Of a stretch of 64,000 nucleotides of DNA, positions 1 to 9,538 are shown one piece after another. The DNA comes from DASRHT01 sp035650355 (GTDB lineage: Bacteria; Chloroflexota; Ktedonobacteria; Ktedonobacterales; Ktedonobacteraceae): NCBI GenBank assembly GCA_035650355.1, contig DASRHT010000012.1, positions 62,001 to 126,000 on the forward strand. Reading direction: 5' to 3'. Both the position numbers and the translations under genes were made by a program. How positions within the stretch are numbered: position 1 is the stretch's first letter; each line of letters starts with the position of its first letter. The notes beneath the pieces were generated by a model. It did no database searches. It saw only the letters and a list, made by a program, of their open reading frames with translations, and was not told where the DNA came from.

Positions 1-183
1 CGTCTTGTCACAGATGTAGACCTGCTTCATAGCAGTCAGAGGAATTGTCGTCATTTCTATTTTGGAGGCTGGAGTTCCCCCAGAAGGGAGGGATACATCA
101 CAGCCTGCTAATAGCCAGGCACACAAAACAATAGCAATACCTACAAAACCGCTCTGTATACAATAACCACGCATGGAAGTCAT
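1..183 (-). CDS. Lipoprotein, N-terminal part only (runs off the window edge)
   Basis: The reading frame opens at an ATG at 183 and stays open for 61 codons to the window edge. The N-terminus is a lipoprotein signal: a short basic start, a hydrophobic stretch (GIAIVLCAWLLAGC) and a lipobox LLAGC with the acylated Cys at residue 28, followed by a Ser/Pro/Gly-rich linker. It should be exported and anchored to the outer face of the membrane. It lies 97 bp after the NRPS stop on the same strand, so it may be the last gene of the biosynthetic run or an unrelated gene. A second in-frame ATG at 174 is an alternative start. The function cannot be told from what is present. Confidence 0.6.
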   Translation of the reverse strand, partial: MTSMRGYCIQSGFVGIAIVLCAWLLAGCDVSLPSGGTPASKIEMTTIPLTAMKQVYICDKT

Positions 184-280
184 GCTCTTTTTACGATTAT
201 ATACATACAGATCTCGGAATGCCTTTTCAGTAAACATCCAGTAATATCCTGCCTTTCAAAAGGTAATGTAACGGACGATG

Positions 281-3200
281 CTACTCCTGAGGGTCCATCG
301 CTGGCACTTGCTGCTGCTCGCTCTCCAGTTGAGAAGCCAGAGACGCAATTGTTGGCCCTTCGAACAAACGGCGCAGAGGGATATCAACGTTCAGTTGCTC
401 GCGAAGGCGGGCAAGCATAAGCGCAGCTAACAGCGAATGCCCGCCCAGATGGAAAAAGTTGTCCATGACGCTGACCTGTTCACGCCCGAGGATCTCTTGC
501 CACATACCGGCAAGCGCCTCCTCCAGAGCATTCCTGGGAGCGACAAAAGCCTCCTGAACTCCGCCTGTTGTCTCAGGTTCCGGTAAGCTATGGCGGTCTA
601 CCTTGCCATTGGCTGTCAAAGGTAAAGACTCCAGGAACATAAAGTGTGATGGACACATATACTCGGGCAATTTTTGGAGGAGATATGTGCGCAGGTCATC
701 CTCTGAGACTGCTTGATCGAGCTTGACGACATAGGCCACGAGACGGTCATTGCCTCCCCTACTCGTAGAACTTGTAGAGACAGAGACCGCTGACTCTTTG
801 ACTGCCGGATGCTGCTCCAGAACGGCCTCGATCTCGCCCAGTTCGATCCGATAGCCACGCAGTTTGATCTGATGATCCACACGCCCGACAAATCCAATCT
901 GGCCGTCTGGCAGATAGTACCCCAGGTCTCCCGTTTTATAGAGGCGCTCGCCAGGAACAAATGGGCTGGGAATAAAAGCCAGCGCCGTTCGCTCAGGCTC
1001 CTTGAGGTAACCACGGCCAACGCAGACGCCTCCGAGGTAGATAGACCCGGGCACGCCAATCGGGACAACTGCAAGCTGCTCGTCTAACACATAGACCTGC
1101 GTATTGGGAACGGGCCGTCCGATTGGCACACTCTGCCACTGCCTACGACTGGTTGAATCGATGACAGCATGTAGGGTGTCATCGGAGCTTTCAGTGGTTC
1201 CATAGACGTTTAGCAGAGGGATATGCGGGAAAAGACGGAGCCAGTGATTGACCAGGCGCAGCGAACATGCCTCACCGGTAGGAACGATCCAGCGCAGGCT
1301 TATCTTCGGGTTGCGCTGTTGCCCTCGCTCCTGAATATAATCGAGAAGCGCTTGCATATAGGTAGGCACAAGTTCCAGGATGGTAATACCGCCCTCAACG
1401 ACCTCACTGAACAAAGACGCCGGGTTTAAGGCAACTTCATCTGGAACAATATGGGTCTGTCCCCCCACTAGCAGCGCAGCCAGGAACTGCCAGACAGAGA
1501 TGTCGAAGCACTGTGAGGCATTTTGCGCCAGAATATCGTTTGCCTGTATTTGCAACGCGTCAATTTTTGCCATCAGGTGATTGATCATCCCTTTCTGGCA
1601 GATCATCGCACCCTTAGGTACACCGGTCGAGCCCGAAGTGTAGATGACATAAGCGAGATTTTCAGGCGTATTGCTTGCTGGCAGCGGCTGATCGCTATAC
1701 GATGCAATTGCCTGCCATGCATCATCAAGGGTAAAGACTGTCAGTTCTTTAGCTGCAAGGTGCCCGCACAGATGCGGCTGTGTGATGATCAGCCGTGCTT
1801 GCGACTCGTGCAACATGAAGCGAACGCGCTGAGATGGATGATGCAGGTCTAACGGCAGATAGGCTCCGCCAGCTTTGAAGATGGCCAGAATGCTCACTAG
1901 CATTTCTAGAGAACGCTCCATATAGATGCCAACCAGCACCTCTGGCCCCACGCCCATTGCCCGTAACGCGCGTGCCAGACGGTTTGAGAGCGCATCCAGT
2001 TCTTGATAGGATAACGTTCTGCCACAGCATGTTGCCGCTGGCGCCTGAGGTGTGCGCTGCACCTGAGCAGAGAATAGCTCCTGATAGACTTTCTGCAAGG
2101 GATAATCCAGCGCAGTATTATTCCACTCGGTCACCATTTGCCGGTATTCACTCTCACTGAGCATCGCTATGGCCGAGAGCTGCTGCGATGGATCGGCAAC
2201 AACATTCTCCATCAGCGTTTGCCAGTGTGTTAACAAACGCAGGATAGTAGCGTGCTCAAAGATGTCTGTGTTATAGCGAACCAGGCAGTCCACCCCCTGG
2301 TCCGTCTCTGTGGCCGAGATATACAGGTCGTGGATAGTTGCATCATTTTCGCCCTCAAAAGGCTCAAACGTCACTGCTTCATTCTCAATACTTCCCTGAA
2401 AAATGCTTTGCAAGACTAGCATCACCTGGAAGAAGGGGAAATGGCTCAAATGGCGATCTGGTCGCAGTTCCTCCACCACCTTTTCAAAGGCGACATCCTG
2501 ATTCGCATACGCGTCAAACACCGTTTGCCTGATCTGCTGAAGTAGATCCAGGAACGATTGATCCAGCGCAAGATCGCCACGCAATACCAGGGTATTGATG
2601 AAGCAACCGATGAGCCGCTCAACCTCCTTACGCGTGCGATTGGCAACGAGCGTGCCAACGGCGACATCGCGCTGCCCCGAGTAGCGCGCAAGCAGCAACA
2701 TCAAGGTCGAGACGATGACCATAAAGAAGGTCGCGCCAGTCTGATGGGCGAGCGATTTCAAACCTTGTCTGAGATTTTCGGGCAAGGTAAAGTGGATTCT
2801 CTCTCCTTGATAGTTTGGCACCGGCGGGCGCTGTCGATCTGCCGGCAATTCCAGAGGTTTGAGATCTTTCAGTTGGTGCCGCCAGTACGATAACTGCGCC
2901 TCCAGCCTTTCCCCCTGTAACCAGTCGCGGTGCCAGAGCACATAGTCCGTATAGCGTATGGGCAAAGCCGGGGGTATCAAAGTCGCATCGTCTTGATACG
3001 TGTAGAACTGGTAAAAAGCATTTATTTCTTGTAGCAAAACGTTCAGAGACGAGCCATCACAGATAATATGGTGGAAGGTTATCTGTAACCGATATTCATT
3101 GTCAGGCAGGCACATAATCATCGCTCGTAACAGCGGGCCCCGGCTCAAATCAAACAACCGGGCTGTCTCTTCATGAGAGAAGCGATAGATTTCTTCCTGA

Positions 3201-5587
3201 GGTCTGCTCAGACTGGTCAGGTCTTTGACCAGCAGCGGAATCCAGGACGGCGGTTGAACGCGCTGAATCGGAAAGCCATCCTCCACATCAAACACCATAC
3301 GCAGGGTTTCGTGACGTTCAACAATCTTATTGATACTCCACTCCAGCGCGGGCAGCGAGAGCTTTCCTTTAATATGGACAATAAAAGGCATGTTGTAGAA
3401 CGTCGATTCGGGCTCGAACTGGGTCAAAAACCAGATTTGTTCCTGCGAAAATGAGAGGGGATAGTATTCACGCGGCCCCTGCGGCTGAATAAGCGCTGCG
3501 TCGGCGCTCTGGTCCTGCTCGGTAATCTGCGCCAGAATGAACTGTGCCAGTTCGCCGATCTGAGGATCTTGCAAAAGCGCCACTACGGGAATGTCAACGC
3601 CCAGATCACTCTCTAGCTGACTTTTTAGAGCTGACGCTTTTAACGAATCCAATCCCCAGTTGCTTAAACGGCATTCCAGATCAAAAGAAGAACGCACGTC
3701 CACCTTCAAAATGCGGCTAAACTGGGCCGCAATATACGAAACCAGCAGCGAAAATTGCTCCTGGGCGTCAACAACAAGCAGGTTGTCCCGCGTGATATAG
3801 CCTTCGTAGAAGTCCTGCGTCTCACTATCCTCCACTGCCACGCTCACATCTAAAAAGCTCAGCTCTTCTGTAAGGAACTGCTGACGACAGGCCCGGCGCT
3901 GAATTTTTCCGCTACTCGTCTTGGGGATAGTATTATGCTTGATTAAGGCAATGGCATAGGTATGCAATTCATGCTGTCGTAGCACGCTGGCCCGTATAGA
4001 TTGGAAGATCCTCTGCATATCGACGTCATCACTATATGCGCGATCTACTTCCTGGACGATGACCAATTGCTCTTGCCCATCGATATCAATAGAGAAAGCC
4101 GCACCTCCTGAACGCCGTAGCGCCGGATGGGCTTCTTCGACGGTCAATTCTATATCTTGCGGATAGTGATTACGCCCACGAATAATAATAAGGTCTTTGA
4201 TACGACCGGCAATAAAGACCTGCTCTTCACAGATAAAGCCCAGATCGCCAGTGCGTAGAAATGGACCTGAACCATCAACGAGATAAGCCTGAAATGTTTC
4301 TGCATTTTCCTCAGACCGCATCCAGTACCCTTGAGTCACAGCAGCGCCCGAGAGCCAGATTTCACCAACCTGATCTCCGGCACACTTTGTACAGGTTTCG
4401 GGATCAACGATCACCAGTTGCTGACCCGCAAGAGCACGCCCGCAGCCAACAACAGCCTGACCCTTCTCATCATCGGCTGAAACCTGAACAACCTTTCCCT
4501 GTTTCAATAGATCGCTGTCGATATAGCGCATCAACGTAGCTTCTCCGACAGAGCTAAGAGATACTGCCAATGTGGCTTCCGCCAGACCGTAGCCTGGTGC
4601 GAACGTCTCCCACTGGAAACCATAGGGTACGAACTTTTCCCAGAACTGCACAAGAGTCTGATAGCGTACAGCCTCGGCCCCTGACACGGCAAGCTTGCAG
4701 CAACTGAGATCCACGCCCTTCATTTGCTCAGGAGTTACGCGTTGTACGCAGAGGTCATAGGCAAAGTTGGGAGCGCAGGTCATATATGCGCGATAGGTAG
4801 AAACTGCCTGGAGCCAGCGAGCAGGCTTCTGCAAAAACGTCTGTGGAGCTATCAGGATGCAGCGAACACCTGCATAGAGAGCCATAATCATGTTACCGAT
4901 CATGCCCATATCATGAAAGAGTGGCAACCAGCAGACAATGGTCATTCCTGACGATAGCCCCATCCCCCCATTTTGCTGCCAATTATTATGCATGAGATTA
5001 CGATGGCTGACGATGACACCCTTTGGTATAGATGTCGAGCCTGAGGTATATTGTAGAAAGGCGGTGGTCTCGCCATTGATGGCTGGCATTTGCCAACCTT
5101 CTTCTTCTCCATCCAGGCCTTCATCCGTCGTCAACCAGGACAACGATTCCAGCTCAGAAATGAGTTCCTGCGAACGCTGTAGCTTTGACAACGAGGCTTC
5201 AGTTGTCAGCACAATCTTCGCCTGAGCGTCAGCAATAATTGCCTGAATACGCGCAAGATGTTTATTTTGGGAAGGCGGATACGCGGGCACAGCCGCGACG
5301 CCAGCATACAGACACCCGTAAAAGGCAAACACATAATCTAGCCCGGAAGGATAAAGGAGCAGTGCCCTATCTCCCGGAGCGACCGTCCGCTGCAGTACAG
5401 CAGCTATGGCGCGTGCCTTACGATCTAATTCCTCGTAGGTGACATTCAGCTCTTCCTTCTCACCATCGACGAGGAAGGTATAGGCGTACTGGTTGGGCTG
5501 TTGAAGCGCACGATGGCGCAACAAATCGACATAGGTTGGAAACTCAGATGCGTAGACAAACGATTCTACTTCAGGCAGCATATCCAT
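281..5587 (-). CDS. Hybrid FAAL-ACP-C-A-PCP nonribosomal peptide synthetase (lipo-initiation module)
   Basis: The 1768-aa protein has five domains. A fatty-acyl-AMP ligase (about 1-595; YTSGSTSIPKG core) activates a fatty acid. An ACP (about 620-690) carries Ser near 647 in GLDSLKA. A condensation domain (about 705-1130) has HHIICDG near residue 839. An adenylation domain (about 1160-1660) has YTSGSTGVPKG and YKTGDLG. A PCP (about 1685-1750) has GGHSLLAAL. It should join a fatty acid to one amino acid, giving an N-acyl-aminoacyl thioester. There is no C-terminal thioesterase or reductase, so release needs another protein, perhaps the nearby type II thioesterase or a further NRPS elsewhere. 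Aligned by eye to GrsA, the ten specificity residues read D-I-W-E-V-T-V-D-D-K. The acidic residues would suit an amine-bearing side chain, but I recall no matching code. It is the distal large gene of the leftward run. Confidence 0.93.
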   Translation of the reverse strand: MDMLPEVESFVYASEFPTYVDLLRHRALQQPNQYAYTFLVDGEKEELNVTYEELDRKARAIAAVLQRTVAPGDRALLLYPSGLDYVFAFYGCLYAGVAAVPAYPPSQNKHLARIQAIIADAQAKIVLTTEASLSKLQRSQELISELESLSWLTTDEGLDGEEEGWQMPAINGETTAFLQYTSGSTSIPKGVIVSHRNLMHNNWQQNGGMGLSSGMTIVCWLPLFHDMGMIGNMIMALYAGVRCILIAPQTFLQKPARWLQAVSTYRAYMTCAPNFAYDLCVQRVTPEQMKGVDLSCCKLAVSGAEAVRYQTLVQFWEKFVPYGFQWETFAPGYGLAEATLAVSLSSVGEATLMRYIDSDLLKQGKVVQVSADDEKGQAVVGCGRALAGQQLVIVDPETCTKCAGDQVGEIWLSGAAVTQGYWMRSEENAETFQAYLVDGSGPFLRTGDLGFICEEQVFIAGRIKDLIIIRGRNHYPQDIELTVEEAHPALRRSGGAAFSIDIDGQEQLVIVQEVDRAYSDDVDMQRIFQSIRASVLRQHELHTYAIALIKHNTIPKTSSGKIQRRACRQQFLTEELSFLDVSVAVEDSETQDFYEGYITRDNLLVVDAQEQFSLLVSYIAAQFSRILKVDVRSSFDLECRLSNWGLDSLKASALKSQLESDLGVDIPVVALLQDPQIGELAQFILAQITEQDQSADAALIQPQGPREYYPLSFSQEQIWFLTQFEPESTFYNMPFIVHIKGKLSLPALEWSINKIVERHETLRMVFDVEDGFPIQRVQPPSWIPLLVKDLTSLSRPQEEIYRFSHEETARLFDLSRGPLLRAMIMCLPDNEYRLQITFHHIICDGSSLNVLLQEINAFYQFYTYQDDATLIPPALPIRYTDYVLWHRDWLQGERLEAQLSYWRHQLKDLKPLELPADRQRPPVPNYQGERIHFTLPENLRQGLKSLAHQTGATFFMVIVSTLMLLLARYSGQRDVAVGTLVANRTRKEVERLIGCFINTLVLRGDLALDQSFLDLLQQIRQTVFDAYANQDVAFEKVVEELRPDRHLSHFPFFQVMLVLQSIFQGSIENEAVTFEPFEGENDATIHDLYISATETDQGVDCLVRYNTDIFEHATILRLLTHWQTLMENVVADPSQQLSAIAMLSESEYRQMVTEWNNTALDYPLQKVYQELFSAQVQRTPQAPAATCCGRTLSYQELDALSNRLARALRAMGVGPEVLVGIYMERSLEMLVSILAIFKAGGAYLPLDLHHPSQRVRFMLHESQARLIITQPHLCGHLAAKELTVFTLDDAWQAIASYSDQPLPASNTPENLAYVIYTSGSTGVPKGAMICQKGMINHLMAKIDALQIQANDILAQNASQCFDISVWQFLAALLVGGQTHIVPDEVALNPASLFSEVVEGGITILELVPTYMQALLDYIQERGQQRNPKISLRWIVPTGEACSLRLVNHWLRLFPHIPLLNVYGTTESSDDTLHAVIDSTSRRQWQSVPIGRPVPNTQVYVLDEQLAVVPIGVPGSIYLGGVCVGRGYLKEPERTALAFIPSPFVPGERLYKTGDLGYYLPDGQIGFVGRVDHQIKLRGYRIELGEIEAVLEQHPAVKESAVSVSTSSTSRGGNDRLVAYVVKLDQAVSEDDLRTYLLQKLPEYMCPSHFMFLESLPLTANGKVDRHSLPEPETTGGVQEAFVAPRNALEEALAGMWQEILGREQVSVMDNFFHLGGHSLLAALMLARLREQLNVDIPLRRLFEGPTIASLASQLESEQQQVPAMDPQE

Positions 5588-5719
5588 CTCTATTTATACG
5601 CTCCTCTTTTATTTACTAGCTTTACCGTATACAAAATGCTGCATCCGCTCCCAGGCGACGCAGGGGCAAGGGGGATGAGTAACGTGGTGAGGGAGCTTTG
5701 TGTTTGCCCCCTATGCTGG

Positions 5720-6961
5720 CTAGGAAAAAGCCTGAATTCCAGTGATCTCTCTACCAATGATCAGCGATTGTATATGATCTGTGCCTTCCCCTGTGAAAAT
5801 AGTTTCAAGATCAGCCTGATGTTTGATCACATGATATTCCAGCAGGATGCCATTGGCTCCTAAAAGGTCACGCGCATCGGCAGCGATCTGACGGGCTTTG
5901 TAGGCTGCCTGCATCTTCGCCAGCGCTGCTGTTCCTAAGGTCAGCTTCTTTGCCGCTAAGAGCTGGCTGGCACGCAGGCAAAGAAGCTGCAAGCAGGTAA
6001 TTTCAGCAAGCATACGCGCCAACTTTTGCTGCACCAGTTGGAAATGAGCAATTGGTTTGCCAAACTGGACCCTTTTCTTGGTATAGGCAAGGGCATGCTC
6101 GTAACAGGCAATTGCATGGCCCAATGCCGTCCAGGCAACCTCACAGCGACCTCCTAATGCTACAGAGGTAAAGTCGTTGAAACTACTCACATTGGCGAGA
6201 CGATGAGAGATCGGGACACGTACATTCTCCAGTGTGATATGCGTTTGCCAGGAAGCACGTTGTGACCCTTTTCCGGTAATGACCTGGGCGGTAAAGCCCG
6301 GGGTACCCTTCTCGACGAGAAAGGCTCCCACCTGGCCTGTTTTGTGACGCGCCCAGACAACCACCACATCGGCAAATGAGGCATTGCCGATCCATTTTTT
6401 CGCTCCATTAATCACCCAGGAGTCACCATCACGAGAGACGCTTGTTTCAAACGAGAACGCATCGGACCCGTGCTCCGGTTCCGTCAGGGCAAAAGCGCCT
6501 ATTTTCTCCAATCTGGCCATCCCAGGCAACCATTGCTCTTTCTGCTCCGGCGAACCAAAGTGGGCAATTGCAGCCATAGCCAGACCCGAATGCACGCCGA
6601 TGGTGGTATTGAGGCTGCCGTCCCCGCGGGTCAATTCCGCTATAGCCAGTCCCACCGCCACAGGACTCAAACCAGGACAGCCATAGCCTTTAATTGTTCC
6701 TCCTACGATATTAAGTGTAGCCAGCTTTTTTAGCAGTTCAAATGGAACCTCGGCGCGATCCCAATACTCTGCCGCCCTGGGTATCACCTCCTGGTCACAA
6801 AAACGACGCACGCGCTCTCGTACGCTTTTCTCTTCTTCGGTTAGAAGATCTTCAATTGAATAATAATCTACATATCCCGGGGTATCACTCAACCCAGTAT
6901 CCTGCTTCTGTCCATTCATAAACGTCGCACGCGAAGATTTACCCTGGAAAAAGTCCGTCAT
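5720..6961 (-). CDS. Acyl-CoA dehydrogenase family flavoprotein
   Basis: At 413 aa this is a normal-length acyl-CoA dehydrogenase: all-alpha N-domain, beta middle domain with the GAFALTEPEHGSD signature, and a C-terminal helical domain with the RVQFGKPIAHFQLVQ and GANGILLEYHV motifs typical of the glutaryl-CoA dehydrogenase-like branch. The family oxidises acyl thioesters to alpha,beta-enoyl thioesters using FAD. Its place between the FAAL-NRPS and the type II thioesterase suggests that it desaturates the acyl chain of the lipopeptide, possibly on a carrier protein rather than CoA; that is inference. The start is supported by GAGGTG four bases before the ATG. Gaps of 132 bp to the NRPS and 80 bp to the thioesterase fit one transcript. 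Confidence 0.88.
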   Translation of the reverse strand: MTDFFQGKSSRATFMNGQKQDTGLSDTPGYVDYYSIEDLLTEEEKSVRERVRRFCDQEVIPRAAEYWDRAEVPFELLKKLATLNIVGGTIKGYGCPGLSPVAVGLAIAELTRGDGSLNTTIGVHSGLAMAAIAHFGSPEQKEQWLPGMARLEKIGAFALTEPEHGSDAFSFETSVSRDGDSWVINGAKKWIGNASFADVVVVWARHKTGQVGAFLVEKGTPGFTAQVITGKGSQRASWQTHITLENVRVPISHRLANVSSFNDFTSVALGGRCEVAWTALGHAIACYEHALAYTKKRVQFGKPIAHFQLVQQKLARMLAEITCLQLLCLRASQLLAAKKLTLGTAALAKMQAAYKARQIAADARDLLGANGILLEYHVIKHQADLETIFTGEGTDHIQSLIIGREITGIQAFS

Positions 6962-7041
6962 GTTTCACCTCATGGAAATTGATTAGCAACAAACACCGTT
7001 AAGAAGCTGGTTAGGAATAGGACAATGCAACTACGATAACG

Positions 7042-7824
7042 CTAAAGCGTATCGACGAAGCGCATTAGCACATCCGCAATGACCTGCACCAGTTGGTTTT
7101 GGGCGCTCTGCAAGAAGAAATGATCACCAGGAAACATCTGCAAAACGAAGGGAGCCTTTGTCTGCGCCCTCCATGCCAGCAGTTCCTGCCGCGTGACGCG
7201 GTCATCGGCTAAGCCGCCGAACACTGAGATCGAGCAGTCGAGCGGCCTTTCAGGCGAGTAGCTATGTTGCTCGCAAAGCGCGAAATCAGCTCTGAGCAAG
7301 GGAATAATATGTTGCAAGAACTCTTCGTTAGCCAGCACTTCCGCCGGAATGCTGCTAAGACGACGTAATGACTGGATGAATGCATCTTGTTCCAAGTCAT
7401 GAAGCCTGGGCAGGCGATACGGCAACTGCGGTGCGCGATGTGCGGAAACAAAGAGATGCATGGGCATCGGCAAGTTTTCCCGCCGCAACTGACGGGCCAG
7501 CTCAAAACTGAGCAGCGCCCCCATACTATGTCCAAACAGAATAAACGGCATATCCAGATAAGGAGTTAGCACCTGGGCTAGTGCCTGCACAACCTCTGCC
7601 GCCTCAGAGAATGGAGCCTCGCTGATACGAGCCTCTCTTCCTGGCAGTTGTATCGCACAAACTTCAACTCCTAGCGGCATCATTTGCTGCCACTGGCGAA
7701 ATAGCGAGGCGCTACCACCAGCATAGTGCAGACAAAAAAGCCGCAAACAACTCCCTTTTTGGGCTTTCCAATAAGGAAGCCAGAGTTTCTGGCTTCCCTG
7801 CCGATCTAATGTGTTGATAACCAT
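7042..7824 (-). CDS. Type II thioesterase (alpha/beta hydrolase) of the NRPS cluster
   Basis: The 260-aa protein is a GrsT/RifR-like external thioesterase: N-terminal LRLFCLHYAGGSASLFRQW, nucleophile elbow GHSMGALLSFELA (Ser near residue 98), catalytic-Asp region FGGLADDRVT and catalytic His in FPGDHFFLQ. Such enzymes remove stalled or wrong acyl groups from carrier proteins. Because the neighbouring synthetase lacks its own release domain, this protein could also discharge the final product, which is inference. It lies between the MFS pump (52 bp) and the acyl-CoA dehydrogenase (80 bp) in the same direction. Confidence 0.9.
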   Translation of the reverse strand: MVINTLDRQGSQKLWLPYWKAQKGSCLRLFCLHYAGGSASLFRQWQQMMPLGVEVCAIQLPGREARISEAPFSEAAEVVQALAQVLTPYLDMPFILFGHSMGALLSFELARQLRRENLPMPMHLFVSAHRAPQLPYRLPRLHDLEQDAFIQSLRRLSSIPAEVLANEEFLQHIIPLLRADFALCEQHSYSPERPLDCSISVFGGLADDRVTRQELLAWRAQTKAPFVLQMFPGDHFFLQSAQNQLVQVIADVLMRFVDTL

Positions 7825-7876
7825 AGTTCTTCGTCTCTCTTATTGGATGAATCGACTATCGACCTATCATCGCTAT

Positions 7877-9304
7877 CTAAACTTGATTGCTAACAACGTT
7901 TGCCTGTAATTCGGCTGACGGATGATTTTGCGGCTCGGTTAGCTCGTGGCTTTCATTTTGCTGTTTTTCAGAACTGCTGACCTTCCACAGATTGGCGATG
8001 GCATAAATCCCTCCCAGCGCCGCAATGAGTCCGGTGACGACAAAGATGCTATCATATGTGCCGAAGGAAGCACCTAACAGATTGAGCTGAAGATTTCGCA
8101 GCGCCGTGCTGGCGAGATAGCTCAGCAAAGAGATAGATACCAGGGAAGCAAAGCTTAGGGCTGATGTCGCGATTGCTCCGATGCGCCCAAGCATTTCTCG
8201 TGGAGTAACGCTCAACGCAATTGGGCCGACACAGACATTGACAGCAGCTACTAGCAGCCCCGTGAAGAAGACGCATATCAGGGCAACGATCAGATTGTTT
8301 GTGCGGGCATAGATAATCATCAGCACACCAACAATCAGGATGGCGCCGCTAAACACACGTCTAACACCAAGACGCTCTGCAAAGAGCGCAGCACTCAGCG
8401 CTCCTACAATAGTGCCGATGCCGATGGCCGTTCCTACCAGGCCAAAAAGGACCAGCGGGGCATGCAAATTCTTCTGATAGAAGAAGATTCCCAGAGAATT
8501 TTGCGCTCCTTCTGGAATGACTGCCAGACATGCCCCGATCAAGGCCACTAGCAAAACACGATTCTGGACGATAAAACGGAGTCCAGTCAGATACTCGCGG
8601 AAAAAATCTTTTTCTGCCTCTTGCGCTGTATTATCAGTTGCTGCCGGTATGCGCACGAAAGAAATCGCTGCAAATGAACACGCAAAGGAGAGCGCATTAA
8701 AGAGCACGGCTATTTGCGGCCCTATAGTGAAGAAAAGCGCCACAGCTAGAGGAGGAGCCAGGACGTAGGCCAGCCCGGACATGGTTTGTAACAGACCGCT
8801 TGCACGAGCTTGATATTCCTGTGGCACAATATCCCCAATCAGCGCAAAGGAAGACGGATTAAAAAACTGTGAACAGGCACTGTTTAAAAACACTACAGCA
8901 TAGATCATGATTAGTTTGACTGAAACTGGCAGAGCAACAATCCCTGTAAGTGGGAGCAATAAGGCAATCAACACCGTGCGGGCAGCGTCCATCCGCAGCA
9001 TCGTCCGACGCTTCACCCAGCGATCTACAAAAACGCCTGCAATCGATCCGAGGAGTAATGTCGGAATAATCGCCGCGAGCAATACCCCTCCGAGAGCTAA
9101 CGGAGCCCATGATTGCCCACGCGCGATAGTAAGAGCCACCCATAGGCTCAGGGTCTCAGTAAAAACAACATCTCCGCTAATCGAAATAGCGTGCCCACAA
9201 AAGAGCAATGTATAGTTACGGTTAATAAACAACGATACCTTCTGCGTTTTGCCGTCCCCCTCCTTCACCTCAATACCGGTGGTCGTTGGATTGACAGGCT
9301 CCAT
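7877..9304 (-). CDS. MFS transporter, macrolide-efflux (MefA/BacE-like) type
   Basis: The 475-aa polytopic protein has about 12 hydrophobic segments and the MefA-type pattern: a conserved N-terminal NRNYTLLFCGHAISISGD, the loop GVFVDRWVKRRTMLRMDAART between TM2 and TM3, and a hydrophilic C-terminal tail of about 40 residues. The family exports drugs and natural products by proton antiport. In a cluster with an NRPS and an ABC exporter it probably exports the product or gives self-resistance. AAGGGAG nine bases before the ATG supports the start. The 234 bp upstream contain a small hairpin (GCAGAG-TTC-CTCTGC, 9462-9476) but no gene. Confidence 0.88.
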   Translation of the reverse strand: MEPVNPTTTGIEVKEGDGKTQKVSLFINRNYTLLFCGHAISISGDVVFTETLSLWVALTIARGQSWAPLALGGVLLAAIIPTLLLGSIAGVFVDRWVKRRTMLRMDAARTVLIALLLPLTGIVALPVSVKLIMIYAVVFLNSACSQFFNPSSFALIGDIVPQEYQARASGLLQTMSGLAYVLAPPLAVALFFTIGPQIAVLFNALSFACSFAAISFVRIPAATDNTAQEAEKDFFREYLTGLRFIVQNRVLLVALIGACLAVIPEGAQNSLGIFFYQKNLHAPLVLFGLVGTAIGIGTIVGALSAALFAERLGVRRVFSGAILIVGVLMIIYARTNNLIVALICVFFTGLLVAAVNVCVGPIALSVTPREMLGRIGAIATSALSFASLVSISLLSYLASTALRNLQLNLLGASFGTYDSIFVVTGLIAALGGIYAIANLWKVSSSEKQQNESHELTEPQNHPSAELQANVVSNQV

Positions 9305-9538
9305 AGCGTTGTACTCCCTTTTATCTCAATACCTCTTAACAATGCTGGCACCCGCAGCAAGATACAACAGGCTTATTTGTGGCAATACTATGAAAAAGCA
9401 GCTTAATGGTGAATAGCTTTTTGTATGTCGTGGTGGAAAGGCAGAAGAACTCACCGCACGAGCAGAGTTCCTCTGCCAAACTATATGAAACGGAACGCCT
9501 TCAGGCCATACGAGCAGCGGCCTGTATGTCGTTCAAGC

